From positions 124,001 through 188,000 of the forward strand of contig NZ_JABBYO010000005.1 in the NCBI RefSeq assembly GCF_012958305.1: a stretch of 64,000 nucleotides of DNA, in the 5' to 3' direction. The notes below the pieces were generated by a model. That model saw only the letters and a program-made list of their open reading frames with translations, ran no database searches and had not been told where the DNA came from. Shown here piece after piece: positions 19,588 through 28,226 of the stretch. The DNA comes from Tautonia rosea. GTDB taxonomy: Bacteria; Planctomycetota; Planctomycetia; Isosphaerales; Isosphaeraceae. A program made the position numbers and the translations under genes. The number at the start of each line of letters is the position of its first letter. Positions within the stretch are counted from its first letter, which is position 1.

Positions 19588-20913
19588 ATGGCCGCCGCCT
19601 CCCGCTCGGAATCAGGTCGGCTCTGGCGGGGGAGGACCTTCGAAGCGCTGGTCGAGAATCCCCATTATCGACGCTTTTACATGGGGCACGGGATCAGTCT
19701 CGTCGGCACCTGGATGCAGGCGGCGGCGGTCAACTGGATCGTTTACGACCTGACTCGATCGGCCTGGTGGCTCGGGGTGGTTGAGGCGGCGAACCTGTTG
19801 CCAGGCCTGGCGGTAGGACTGTTTGCCGGAGCCTTGGCGGATCGGACGAATCCGCGATCCACGGTCCTGACTACCCAGCTCATCCAGCTCGCGCTGGCAA
19901 TCACCCTGGCCGCTCTGTTCACGACGGGGGTGATCAAGCTCTGGCACCTGATCGCTCTGCTCGCCCTGGCTCGGGTGGGAAACACGTTCGAAATGCCGGC
20001 CCGTCAGGTGTTTCTCTACGAGTTGGTCGGACGGCAGCATCTCGGCAATGCGATCGCCTTGAATGTGGGGCTGTTCAACGCGTCTCGGGTCCTAGGGCCT
20101 GCGCTTGCGGGGGTCTGTCTGGCCTGGTTTGGCCAGAACTCCCCCTTCGTGCTCAACGCGCTAAGCTTTCTGGCGGCGATCGCGGCGGTCCTGTCGATCC
20201 CAAAGCGGCACTCTCCGCATGTTCGGTCGGGGCAAGGACCGTCCGACGTGCTCGGTGGGTTCGCCTATCTGCGGAAGGATCGGCGGGTCGCCCTTCTCTT
20301 CGGCCTGATGGCGTTCTTTGGGATTGCGGGGATGGGCTACAACGCGATGCTCTCAGCCTACGCCCGCGACTCAATCGGAACCGGCGCCCTCGGCTACTCA
20401 GTTCTGCTGGCTTGTGGCGGCCTGGGAGCGGTGGCCGGAGCGTTGATCGTCGCCCGAGTCGGTGGACGGCTGAGGAGAGAAGATTTGATCGTCGGAGGAC
20501 TGGCCCTCTTCGCCCTTGCCCTTGCTGGAGCGGGGATTCTACCCGGCCTTCTGGGCTCCAGGAGCCCGTCGTGGTGGCCGATGGCCGTGGCGATGCTTTG
20601 TCTGCTCGGCACCGGATTCGGCGCGATTACCTTCAGCTCCTCGATCCAGACAATGGTCCAACTCGACGTCCCGGATCAGCTTCGAGGACGTGTGGCGGGG
20701 GTCTGGATGGTGGTCTTCTCGGGATCTGTGCCGCTGGGAGCCTTGGTTACTGGGAGGCTCTCGCAGTGGTTTGGCGTCGAGCCGGTGTTGGTTGCTTCGA
20801 GTCTACTCTGTGGCACGCTCGCCCTGACGCTCGGCACCAGCCGGATTCTTGATCGGATCGGACGACGAGCGATCGAAGCCGAACCGATCGAAGCCACGAT
20901 CAATCCAGACTGA
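19588..20913 (+). CDS. MFS efflux-type transporter (MFS_3/EntS-like)
   Basis: 441 residues from the ATG at 19588 (an ATG 13 codons earlier at 19549 is possible). The opening NPHYRRFYMGHGISLVGTWMQAAAVNWIVYDLT and the loop ADRTNPRSTVLTTQ are typical of the EntS/MFS_3 branch, whose members export siderophores or hydrophobic drugs. The second half contains a matching helix bundle ending in LGTSRILDRIG. The gene is convergent with the ceramidase-like gene, with 108 bases between the stops. No siderophore genes are nearby, so the role remains general efflux. Confidence 0.82.
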   Translation: MAAASRSESGRLWRGRTFEALVENPHYRRFYMGHGISLVGTWMQAAAVNWIVYDLTRSAWWLGVVEAANLLPGLAVGLFAGALADRTNPRSTVLTTQLIQLALAITLAALFTTGVIKLWHLIALLALARVGNTFEMPARQVFLYELVGRQHLGNAIALNVGLFNASRVLGPALAGVCLAWFGQNSPFVLNALSFLAAIAAVLSIPKRHSPHVRSGQGPSDVLGGFAYLRKDRRVALLFGLMAFFGIAGMGYNAMLSAYARDSIGTGALGYSVLLACGGLGAVAGALIVARVGGRLRREDLIVGGLALFALALAGAGILPGLLGSRSPSWWPMAVAMLCLLGTGFGAITFSSSIQTMVQLDVPDQLRGRVAGVWMVVFSGSVPLGALVTGRLSQWFGVEPVLVASSLLCGTLALTLGTSRILDRIGRRAIEAEPIEATINPD

Positions 20914-21021
20914 CCTCGACACCGCCGCCTGGCCAAATGGGAATCGTTCGAAGACTGGGCAATCAACCCGATTCCCAAGGGAATTCAGGACGTGATTGCC
21001 CCACTCACCCATTTTCTCGAC

Positions 21022-22395
21022 TCAATTTCCATTCGTTTCGTGGAGCAATTCGTTCGCGGAATGAATGATCCGTTCCTCGACATCCTCGGCCCAGGGACCG
21101 GGCTGACCGTAGTAGATCATCGCTCCCGCCCCTTCATAGCCCCCTTCCTTCAGTACTCGGAGCGAGGGAATGTATGCCATCACGTCATTGCAGTAGGCTG
21201 AGACAAAGGTGTCGGGACCGAGATTTCGCTTCATCCGGAGTGCGTAATCAACCACCACCTCTCCTCCCAGGAAGAACCAGGTCAGATCGCCGAGCTTCCA
21301 GACCTGAACCGGGTAGGGATACGATTCGGGAAGCGACTCCCCGCGATCGAGCCGTTCCAGAAACATGCGAGCCCGATTGGCCAGGGCGAATTGATCGGCC
21401 TTTGCTTCGGCTTCCCATTGCGATCGCTCCGGAATCGGCGCGAATTGCAAGTCGATCTCCTCGTAGGCTGATCGCAGCGAACCGAGGACCGGGCGGAGCG
21501 GTCCTTTGACGGTCCGACGCACCGCGTCCGCAAGTTGCTTTCCGTAATTCTCGGCAAGTTCGACGGTTCGGCGCGGTAAGGGGTTTTGATCGGCTCCACA
21601 TCCGGCCACAAACAAGGCCACGGCATCGGGATACGCACGCTCCAGCTCGATCATCGCGAAACCCGCGTAGTCGCCGGAATAAGAGTTCTCTGAGAGCGTT
21701 GTGCAGTGACAGGCATAGGAGAAGACGACCCCTCTGACCGTTCCGTCGGAGTCCTTGATGCAGAGCACCGGCACGTCATGATCGACGGGCCCTTTCAGTG
21801 CCATCTCGGCGCGGAGTTCCTCCGCCTTGCTCTGATCATTCTCGCGACGATTTACCGCGAATCCGGCCTCTCCCTGTCCCCAGGAAAGGCGTGTCTCGGT
21901 CAGGTTCTTAAGTGCTTCTCCTGAGAGCTCCACAATCATCTCGCCGAGCAGTTCGGTGTACGATTCGACCCGATGCTTCTGCTCGTCGTCGAGTGGGTAC
22001 ATGGTGATCAGGTTTGTCCCCACCACCGGACCGGTGTGGGTGTGCGAGCAGGCCAGCACGATGCGGTCGATCGGAATCTCGTAGCGATCGGCGATCGACT
22101 CCCGAACGCTGATCGAGAACTCGCGGTCAATCCCGCAGAGGTCCAGTGTCACCATCAAGGCCCGGGTTCCGTGTGGGTCTTCGAGGGCCAGGGCCTTGGC
22201 CCAGATGTCATGCAAGACCCCCTCGGACGGGCTACTCCGGGACCCGTAACCCGCCATCCACATCGGGCGTTCGGGGGTTATCGTGACCTTGGCCAGACCA
22301 GCCTTCCAGGCGTTCAGTTCGGAGGCCGTCGCGGTCGAGAGCAAGGTCGACCCGAGCAGGGCCGTTCCGAGAAGCCACCGAGTAACGGTTGCCAT
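21022..22395 (-). CDS. Secreted neutral/alkaline ceramidase N-terminal domain protein
   Basis: 457 residues with a signal peptide of about 25 residues, and a strong ribosome site (GGAGG) before the ATG. The N-terminal domain begins KAGLAKVTITPERPMWMAGYG, with CSHTHTGP and YACHCTTLS near the expected zinc ligands. In known ceramidases a Ser in a GDVSPN-type motif is the nucleophile; here the corresponding segment reads GCGADQNPLPR, with no Ser. It is therefore unlikely to be a ceramidase in the strict sense. Similar DQNP versions are common in planctomycetes and may hydrolyse another amide or ester. Confidence 0.82.
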   Translation of the reverse strand: MATVTRWLLGTALLGSTLLSTATASELNAWKAGLAKVTITPERPMWMAGYGSRSSPSEGVLHDIWAKALALEDPHGTRALMVTLDLCGIDREFSISVRESIADRYEIPIDRIVLACSHTHTGPVVGTNLITMYPLDDEQKHRVESYTELLGEMIVELSGEALKNLTETRLSWGQGEAGFAVNRRENDQSKAEELRAEMALKGPVDHDVPVLCIKDSDGTVRGVVFSYACHCTTLSENSYSGDYAGFAMIELERAYPDAVALFVAGCGADQNPLPRRTVELAENYGKQLADAVRRTVKGPLRPVLGSLRSAYEEIDLQFAPIPERSQWEAEAKADQFALANRARMFLERLDRGESLPESYPYPVQVWKLGDLTWFFLGGEVVVDYALRMKRNLGPDTFVSAYCNDVMAYIPSLRVLKEGGYEGAGAMIYYGQPGPWAEDVEERIIHSANELLHETNGN

Positions 22396-22502
22396 CCTGA
22401 TCCTCCAAGGTGTCGCGTCATGAAGCTGCGAAGCAATCGAAGCGAAACGCCATCACGCCTTGTTAGTGCGTGTTGGGTCCCCTTGCGATCGAGACGGACT
22501 TG

Positions 22503-22531
22503 ATCATCGAGAGAACCAGCTGGCCTGTCAA
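22503..22531 (-). promoter_or_regulatory. Possible sigma-70 promoter of the ceramidase-like gene
   Basis: On the minus strand TTGACA (22526-22531) is followed after 17 bases by GATGAT (22503-22508), which matches the -10 consensus at four of six positions. The start codon lies about 108 bases downstream. A TGATCA-TTTTG-TGATCA pair just upstream (22544-22560) is symmetrical and may be an operator. Confidence 0.35.
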
Positions 22532-22656
22532 CGCACCGCTATGTTGATCATTTTGTGATCAGACACGAGGGCTCGTGACGTTGAAGGAAAGCGCGGGAAT
22601 GGCCTTCAGGAGTACTCCGTTCCGTTCCCGCGTTTCCTCCCTCTGCTCGACACGAA

Positions 22657-23478
22657 TCAGGCACACCAGTTGCGGCGCTCTTCGTTGCGAATATGGTTGA
22701 TGCCGATCCGGGTTCCTCGGATAAAGTCGAGGACTTCCTGAACTTCGGGAATCGATCCGAGTCGCGATTCCACCCGCTCCAGGGCTTCGCCCTGATTGCG
22801 ACCTTCCTGAAACAGTGTTCGGAAGGCTTCACCCAACGCATCGATCACCGCAGGAGGCGTTCCAATCCGTTGCAACCCTTGCAAGTTAAGGGCGGTGATG
22901 CAGTTGTAGCCTTCCTGCACCACGAACGGAGGCACGTCCTTGGTACTCCCGCCGAGTCCGGAGAAGCGAACAAGCCGCCCGATTCGTACCCGTTGCTGAA
23001 TCACAACGTGGCTGGCCAAGTCACAGCCATCCCCGATCTGGACGTGACCGGCGAGCAAAACATCCGACTCGAGCAGACAGGAATCGCCCATGATCACGTC
23101 GTGACCAAGATGTGCCCCTCGACGAAGGATGTTCCCGTTGCCGATCGCCGTCAGGCCGCCTCCTTCGACCGTCCCTCGATGGATGGTTACGTAATCGTGA
23201 AAGGAGTTGCCATCGCCAATGATCAGGCGAGTCGGCTCTCCCCGATACGTCCGAGATTGAGGCCCTTTGCCGAGGACGGCTTTGTAGCCGACATAATTCT
23301 CGCGGCCCATTTCGATCGGGCCGCTGAGGCAAGCGTAGCCTTCAATCACACAGCCCGGCCCGATCCGAGTCGGACCTTCAATAATGACATAAGGGCCGAT
23401 CCGGACGTCGGGAGCGATCTCCGCGTCGGGACCGATCACGGCCGTCGGGTGGATCAGTCCGGAGACTGCCAAGGTCAT
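22657..23478 (-). CDS. lpxA: UDP-N-acetylglucosamine O-acyltransferase (LpxA)
   Basis: 273 residues from the ATG at 23478, which follows GGAGGG. The sequence is a left-handed beta helix of hexapeptide repeats from IHPTAVIGPDAEIAPDVRIGPYV through KDVPPFVVQ. The catalytic-His segment GNGNILRRGAHLGHDV is present and the C-terminal helical part ends with an Arg-rich tail. LpxA transfers an R-3-hydroxyacyl group from acyl-ACP to UDP-GlcNAc, the first step of lipid A synthesis. LpxC, LpxD and LpxB are not in the window. An upstream reading frame extends to 23673 but looks non-coding. Confidence 0.93.
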   Translation of the reverse strand: MTLAVSGLIHPTAVIGPDAEIAPDVRIGPYVIIEGPTRIGPGCVIEGYACLSGPIEMGRENYVGYKAVLGKGPQSRTYRGEPTRLIIGDGNSFHDYVTIHRGTVEGGGLTAIGNGNILRRGAHLGHDVIMGDSCLLESDVLLAGHVQIGDGCDLASHVVIQQRVRIGRLVRFSGLGGSTKDVPPFVVQEGYNCITALNLQGLQRIGTPPAVIDALGEAFRTLFQEGRNQGEALERVESRLGSIPEVQEVLDFIRGTRIGINHIRNEERRNWCA

Positions 23479-23997
23479 CGTGACTCGCCCTCCGCATGGG
23501 TCGCCCGGCCTGGCGTTTCTGACCAGCAAGATTCTGGATCGACCCCATTGGATCCGGAACTTGAAGGACTTCGAGCACAGGCTCCACAACGCCGGGAAGA
23601 GTCTCCTCGGCTTGCGGTTCTGGTCGCGGCTGATCGCGTCCGATCCTTCGGCCCACACCGGAACAACAATCACCGATCAGGGGCGATCTAGTCTGACCGT
23701 GTTATGGTCAGGCCAGGACGGCTAGGCGAGAAACCCTCGAATCTGGAGCATCGGTCGCGAAGAAGTGAAATCGAATTCGAGCGGATCGACGCCACAGGTC
23801 CGTTTGCCCCGTGTCGACGGTCGTCGTAACTCGGCGGGGTGCGATCTTCGTGCTCTTGAAATAGTGAAGAATCGGCCTGGCGTAAAGGCCAATCTTGCAG
23901 ATCGTGGCCTATCGGAAGACTCCGATTCCCGTTTCCCCTCGACGTGACTTCCCCTGAATAACCTCATCATCCGGACGGAGCCCTGCCCCGCGTTCAT
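23479..23997. other. Gap of 519 bases without a convincing gene
   Basis: The stretch separates the lpxA start from the stop of the type II secretion gene on the same strand. Several frames are open (for example minus strand 23722-23997), but the translations are rich in Arg, Ser and Pro and show no domain or ribosome site. It must contain the lpxA promoter. I see no RNA gene or repeat. Confidence 0.35.
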
Positions 23998-25305
23998 TTA
24001 CAGGCCCGACGCGAGGTTGGTAATGACCGAGATGTAGGCCATCACAAACGCAACCACGATGAAGAAGACGATCCCGCCAATTCCGATGGTCAGGATCGGC
24101 TGCACCAGCTGACCAAGATTCGAGACCATCCGCTCAGCCTGTTCCTCGTAGTCGTCGGCGAGGTGCTCAAGTGCTTCAGGCATTTTCCCGGTTTCTTCTC
24201 CGGAGGAAAGCACCTGAATCACATCGACATTGAACTGGTGGCTCCGGTCGAGCACCTCGCTGAGCTCGGTCCCTGCCATCACCTCGGCGCGAGCCCGATC
24301 GACGGCCCGACGGATCGGGGCCGCATGCAAGACCTCGCTCGTCAGGCGGAGCGAGGTGTCATAATCCACGCCCGCTTCCAGTAACGTCGAGAGGGTTCGG
24401 GCGAATCGCGTGGTGTCGAGCGTCCGCAACAAGGTGCCGAGCACCGGCAATCGAAGCGCAAATCGGTCCATCAACTCCTTACCGGCCGAGGTTCGGTAGA
24501 CACGAAGCATCCCGAACAGTGCAGCCACGGCGAGAACCGGGACCAGCCACCAACCCACTCCCTGCATGAAGTTGCTCAGGACGACCAGGGCTTGTGTCGG
24601 AGCTGGAAGATCGCCCCGCCCTCGCGTCATGTCCTGTAAAATCTCAACAAATTGCGGCAACACAAAGACGGTCAAGAGCCAGCCAACACCTGCTGCGATC
24701 AGGACGACCGACACCGGATAGATCATGGCCGATCGCGCTTTTCGAAACAGCCGGACTCGATTCTCATAGTGCCTCGAAAGCTGTTTCAAGGCCTCGGGCA
24801 TACCTCCCCGAGCCTCGGCAACCTGCATCATGCTCCGCATCATGCGATCGAAGGTCCGAGGCTCCCGATTCATCGCCTCAGAGACGGAGTCTCCCCGTCG
24901 AATCGAAGTCTGCAGTCGGGCGATCACCGGTCCCAACGCTGTGGCCCGAAATTGCTTTTCCAACGCTCCGAGCGCGCGGAGCAGGTCGACACCCGCATCC
25001 AGATATCCGCCCAGTTGTCGACAAAAGCTCGCTAGGTCCGTCGATCGAACCGAGCCGAACACGATCCGTTCCATCCACGATGCGCGACCCGAGGGGGCGG
25101 CCCGGCGCGATCGAGGAATCTCGGACGCATCCCCCGGGTTCCGATCATCCTCGGGCCTTCGACTTCCTCGCTTTGGCGGGACGGATGAGGGGCCAGGAGT
25201 GGGACGGAAGGTGCTTGCATCGTCCAGATCCGACGAAGGAAGGGGCTGAGGACCTCGTCGGGGATTCCGAGGTGGCCTCGGATTGCCGTCGTCGGGGGTG
25301 GTCAT
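23998..25305 (-). CDS. Type II secretion system F-family inner-membrane protein (GspF/PilC)
   Basis: 435 residues from the ATG at 25305, placed after AAGGAG. Residues 1-75 are a low-complexity Pro/Arg/Ser-rich N-terminus. The first T2SSF domain begins near FCRQLGGYLDAGVDLLRALGAL and the second near FARTLSTLLEAGVDYDTSLRLTSEVL; each ends in a membrane helix (YPVSVVLIAAGVGWLLTVFVLPQF and ILTIGIGGIVFFIVVAFVMAYISV). Such proteins form the platform for pilus or pseudopilus assembly and interact with the ATPase GspE/PilB. No other T2SS gene is adjacent, as often happens in planctomycetes. Confidence 0.9.
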   Translation of the reverse strand: MTTPDDGNPRPPRNPRRGPQPLPSSDLDDASTFRPTPGPSSVPPKRGSRRPEDDRNPGDASEIPRSRRAAPSGRASWMERIVFGSVRSTDLASFCRQLGGYLDAGVDLLRALGALEKQFRATALGPVIARLQTSIRRGDSVSEAMNREPRTFDRMMRSMMQVAEARGGMPEALKQLSRHYENRVRLFRKARSAMIYPVSVVLIAAGVGWLLTVFVLPQFVEILQDMTRGRGDLPAPTQALVVLSNFMQGVGWWLVPVLAVAALFGMLRVYRTSAGKELMDRFALRLPVLGTLLRTLDTTRFARTLSTLLEAGVDYDTSLRLTSEVLHAAPIRRAVDRARAEVMAGTELSEVLDRSHQFNVDVIQVLSSGEETGKMPEALEHLADDYEEQAERMVSNLGQLVQPILTIGIGGIVFFIVVAFVMAYISVITNLASGL

Positions 25306-25549
25306 GCGGACTCCTTCTTCCCGAGAGGACCGGGGTTTCGGGGCGATCGGCCATCGCGTGCCGTATTGCTCTCTTGAATTATCAACCGCGGACGCGAGGC
25401 TCGGCAACTCCGGGGTGTCCTCCGAGCGATCCGAAGGCGAAGCTCCATCGCATGAGACTGGGGTCCCCTCTTGACAGTCGATCGGCCGATCGGCCAACGT
25501 CGTCCGGTTTGAGGGTGCGCCTCCCAGATGATCGTGGAGCCGAGTGCGG

Positions 25550-26974
25550 ATGACAGAGCCGAAGCCCATTTCTCCCGTCGTCCGAGAGGCGGCACGATTC
25601 CGGACGTTGCCCCTTTACCTCTGGGTGGTCCTGGCGGTCCTGCTGGCAATCCCGACCGGGCTCTTCCTCGGCGTCGATGCGAGCTGGTACGAGCAAATCC
25701 CAGGCCCGTTCCGACTGCTGCTTCGAGCTGTCGCCACCGGGCTGGATCTGGCTCCCCAGTTAATCATCCGGGCACTCGGCGCGATGGCTGCGCCTCTGGT
25801 TGTCCTGGCGATCCTCACGGCAATTGTCACCAACGACATCCGGGGGCTTCAAGGGGCCCGGATGATGGGCTACTACATGTTCAACACCACCGTGGCCATG
25901 GTCGTCGGCCTGGCGATTGCCATGATCGTCCGACCTGGCGAGGGGGCCATGCTCGATGGCAGTCAGGCTATCGAACCCGGAGATGCCAGGCTCATCGACG
26001 CCCTGATCGACCGCCCTGCCCCTCGGGAACCTGCCCCTCAGAAGACAGTAGCCCAGATCCTCCTCGAACTGGTCCCCCGGAGTATCGGCGAAGCCTTTGC
26101 CACGAACAACCTCGCGCAGCTCGTTCTGGTAACGATCGCCGTGGGGATTGCCCTGGCGAAGATTCGCGATCAGCAGCGTCGCAGCGGCCTGCAGAATCAC
26201 CAGGCGATCGTCGATCTGGTGACGGTTGGCTTCGAGGTTCTCATGACGATTCTACTTTGGGTCGTCGCGCTCGTGCCGGTGGCGGTCTTCGGGGTCGTGG
26301 CGATCAGTATCGCTCGTGAAGGATTTGGCCTCTTCATCAGGCTTGGCTGGTTCGTAGGGGTCGTCCTGGCGGGCCTGGCGGTGCAATTGATTTGGTATCT
26401 TATGGAACTCGGCCTGCTGGCTCGTTTCGGACCCCTTCGCCTCCTTCGAGGATCGGCCGATGTGATCGCCATGACCTTCAGCACCGCGAGTACGGCCGCG
26501 ACGATCCCGATCACGCTCCGATCGCTCATCGATCGCCTTGGCATCTCTCGGGCGTCAAGCCAACTGGCAGCCTGTGTCGGCACGAACTTCAACAACGACG
26601 GAACCGCCCTGTATCAGGCTGTGGCCGCGTTGTTCTTCGCTCAGGCGGCCGGAGTGGAACTGGCCCCCGCCGATCTCATCGTGGTGATGATGACGACACT
26701 TCTGGCCAGTATCGGCGCGGGTGGCATTCCCTCGGGAAGCTTCGTGACGATGCCCTTGATCCTGGCCGCGATTCGGGTCCCGGTGGAAGCCTTGCCGATC
26801 TTACTCACCATCGACTGGTTTCTTGACCGTTGCCGAACCACGGTCAACGTCCTTGGCGATATGACCGTCGCCATTCTGATCGACCGCCACGAGCCGGCCG
26901 ACACCTCCTCCAACCCGAACGATCTTGAGGCCCCTGACCTGCTCGATCCCTTGCCACACGATTCAGTTACGTGA
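25550..26974 (+). CDS. Dicarboxylate/amino acid:cation symporter (DAACS family)
   Basis: 474 residues from the ATG at 25550; an in-frame GTG six bases upstream is also possible. About eight transmembrane helices plus two re-entrant loops. The first loop carries FSTASTAATIPITL (serine-rich hairpin), the second GTNFNNDGTALYQAV, and near the C-terminus DRCRTTVNVLGDM is the conserved substrate- and sodium-binding helix. Such transporters import C4-dicarboxylates, glutamate or serine with Na+ or H+. The loop after helix 3 is unusually long and Pro-rich (about residues 145-175). Its stop overlaps the convergent glycosyltransferase by 12 bases. Confidence 0.9.
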   Translation: MTEPKPISPVVREAARFRTLPLYLWVVLAVLLAIPTGLFLGVDASWYEQIPGPFRLLLRAVATGLDLAPQLIIRALGAMAAPLVVLAILTAIVTNDIRGLQGARMMGYYMFNTTVAMVVGLAIAMIVRPGEGAMLDGSQAIEPGDARLIDALIDRPAPREPAPQKTVAQILLELVPRSIGEAFATNNLAQLVLVTIAVGIALAKIRDQQRRSGLQNHQAIVDLVTVGFEVLMTILLWVVALVPVAVFGVVAISIAREGFGLFIRLGWFVGVVLAGLAVQLIWYLMELGLLARFGPLRLLRGSADVIAMTFSTASTAATIPITLRSLIDRLGISRASSQLAACVGTNFNNDGTALYQAVAALFFAQAAGVELAPADLIVVMMTTLLASIGAGGIPSGSFVTMPLILAAIRVPVEALPILLTIDWFLDRCRTTVNVLGDMTVAILIDRHEPADTSSNPNDLEAPDLLDPLPHDSVT

Positions 26975-28117
26975 TCGTGTAAGCAATTTTCGATAAAGCT
27001 CCTCGTAGCGATCCACGACGATCGGTAGAGCGAATTCCGATTCCACCCGTTGCAGTGCATGCTGACCGAGGGTCCGAGCAAAGTCGGGGTTATCGAGGAA
27101 CGAGCGGATGGCTTCAGCCCATCCGCGAGGATCGTTCAAAGGCACCAACACGCCGGAAGGGCCCACCTCAAACAAGTCCACATTCCCACCGATTTTCGAG
27201 GCGATACAGGGCAATCCGGTCGCCATGGCTTCCAAAAGCGAATTACTCATCCCCTCGGCAACGCTGGGAAGCACGAACACATCCGCTGCCCGAAGATAGG
27301 CGGCCGGATCACTCACCGGGCCGAGAAAGTGCACACGATCGACCAGACCGAGTGCCTCGGCTCGGGCTGAGAGTCGATCACGATCCGGGCCGCCACCGAG
27401 GAAGATCAGGTGGCCCTCGGCTCGACTCGCAGCGACCTCGGCCCAGGCATTCAGCAACAAATCCAGGTTCTTCTGAGGATGAAGCCTTCCCGTGAACATG
27501 ACCCGGGGCCTGGGTGGTAAGTGCGCCTCGAGGAGACTCGGGCCCGGATGAAACACTGAGGGATCGACCCCGCTCGCCATGCGGAACATTCGATCCGCCG
27601 GCACCCCGAGGGCTCGCCACTGCGTTTCGAGATCGAGGGAAATGGCCGCAAACGCCGAATTTCTGAGAATCAACCGCCTGAGAACCGGAAATCCGCGGGT
27701 TCGTTCCAGTTCCTCCGCCTCGCCGAAGTACCCTGAACTGGCCGGCTGAACAAGCGTGGGCCGGTCAATCACGGAGCGCGCCACTCCACTGGCAACCGCT
27801 TCCCAAAGGGCCTGGTGCGTGTGGACCAAATCAAATGTGTTGCGAAGTGTTCGTAACGCTCGAACCGCTCCCGAGACGAAGCTCAGGCCAAAGAGCGGGC
27901 CAAGCGGCACCGAATCGATCCACCGATGAACGGTGACTCCCTGAACCAGATCATCCCGGGGAAGCCCCGAGCCGCGGACTGCTTGGGTCACCACTCGCAC
28001 TGAATGGCCCCGTCGCGCAAGCTCGGCCCCCTGAGCCAGCGCCTGTCGTTCCGCACCACTGGCATACGGATGAAAATAGGCGACCAGGTAACAGATCCGG
28101 AGGGGCGGTTCGTTCAT
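26963..28117 (-). CDS. GT4-family glycosyltransferase
   Basis: 384 residues. The N-terminal Rossmann domain starts ICYLVAYFHPYASGAERQALAQGAELARRGHSV, as is usual for GT4 enzymes, and the C-terminal domain has GRLHPQKNLDLLLNAW, FLGPV, and the donor-binding EGMSNSLLEAMATGLPCIAS with the EX7E spacing. Such enzymes transfer a sugar from a nucleotide diphosphate with retention, usually in glycan or glycolipid synthesis. The ATG at 28117 has no ribosome site and stands 17 bases after a terminator-like hairpin (see 28118-28163). Confidence 0.9.
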   Translation of the reverse strand: MNEPPLRICYLVAYFHPYASGAERQALAQGAELARRGHSVRVVTQAVRGSGLPRDDLVQGVTVHRWIDSVPLGPLFGLSFVSGAVRALRTLRNTFDLVHTHQALWEAVASGVARSVIDRPTLVQPASSGYFGEAEELERTRGFPVLRRLILRNSAFAAISLDLETQWRALGVPADRMFRMASGVDPSVFHPGPSLLEAHLPPRPRVMFTGRLHPQKNLDLLLNAWAEVAASRAEGHLIFLGGGPDRDRLSARAEALGLVDRVHFLGPVSDPAAYLRAADVFVLPSVAEGMSNSLLEAMATGLPCIASKIGGNVDLFEVGPSGVLVPLNDPRGWAEAIRSFLDNPDFARTLGQHALQRVESEFALPIVVDRYEELYRKLLTRSRN

Positions 28118-28163
28118 GGAATCCGAAAACGAAAGACGGCGCTGGCCTCAGACCAGCGCCGTC
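28118..28163 (-). terminator. Intrinsic-terminator-like hairpin directly upstream of the GT4 start
   Basis: A perfect 11-bp stem GACGGCGCTGG / CCAGCGCCGTC (28135-28145 and 28153-28163) with a seven-base loop. Downstream on the minus strand is TTTCGTTTTC, seven T in ten bases. It is downstream of the repeat-rich secreted protein gene and 17 bases before the GT4 start codon. It may end transcription of the first gene or act as an attenuator for the second. A second inverted pair CCGGGCC/GGCCCGG is at 28181-28208. Confidence 0.75.
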
Positions 28164-28226
28164 CCTTGTGCTTGGTGCAACCGGGCCGGAACTCGTCTCC
28201 AGGCCCGGCGAGGAGCACTCAATGAC

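Noticed and set aside
21022-22395. True ceramidase
   Set aside because: The Ser-containing active site motif is absent, so the activity name is not supported.
23722-23997. A 91-codon minus-strand frame between lpxA and the secretion gene
   Set aside because: No ribosome site, no domain and a composition unlike protein.
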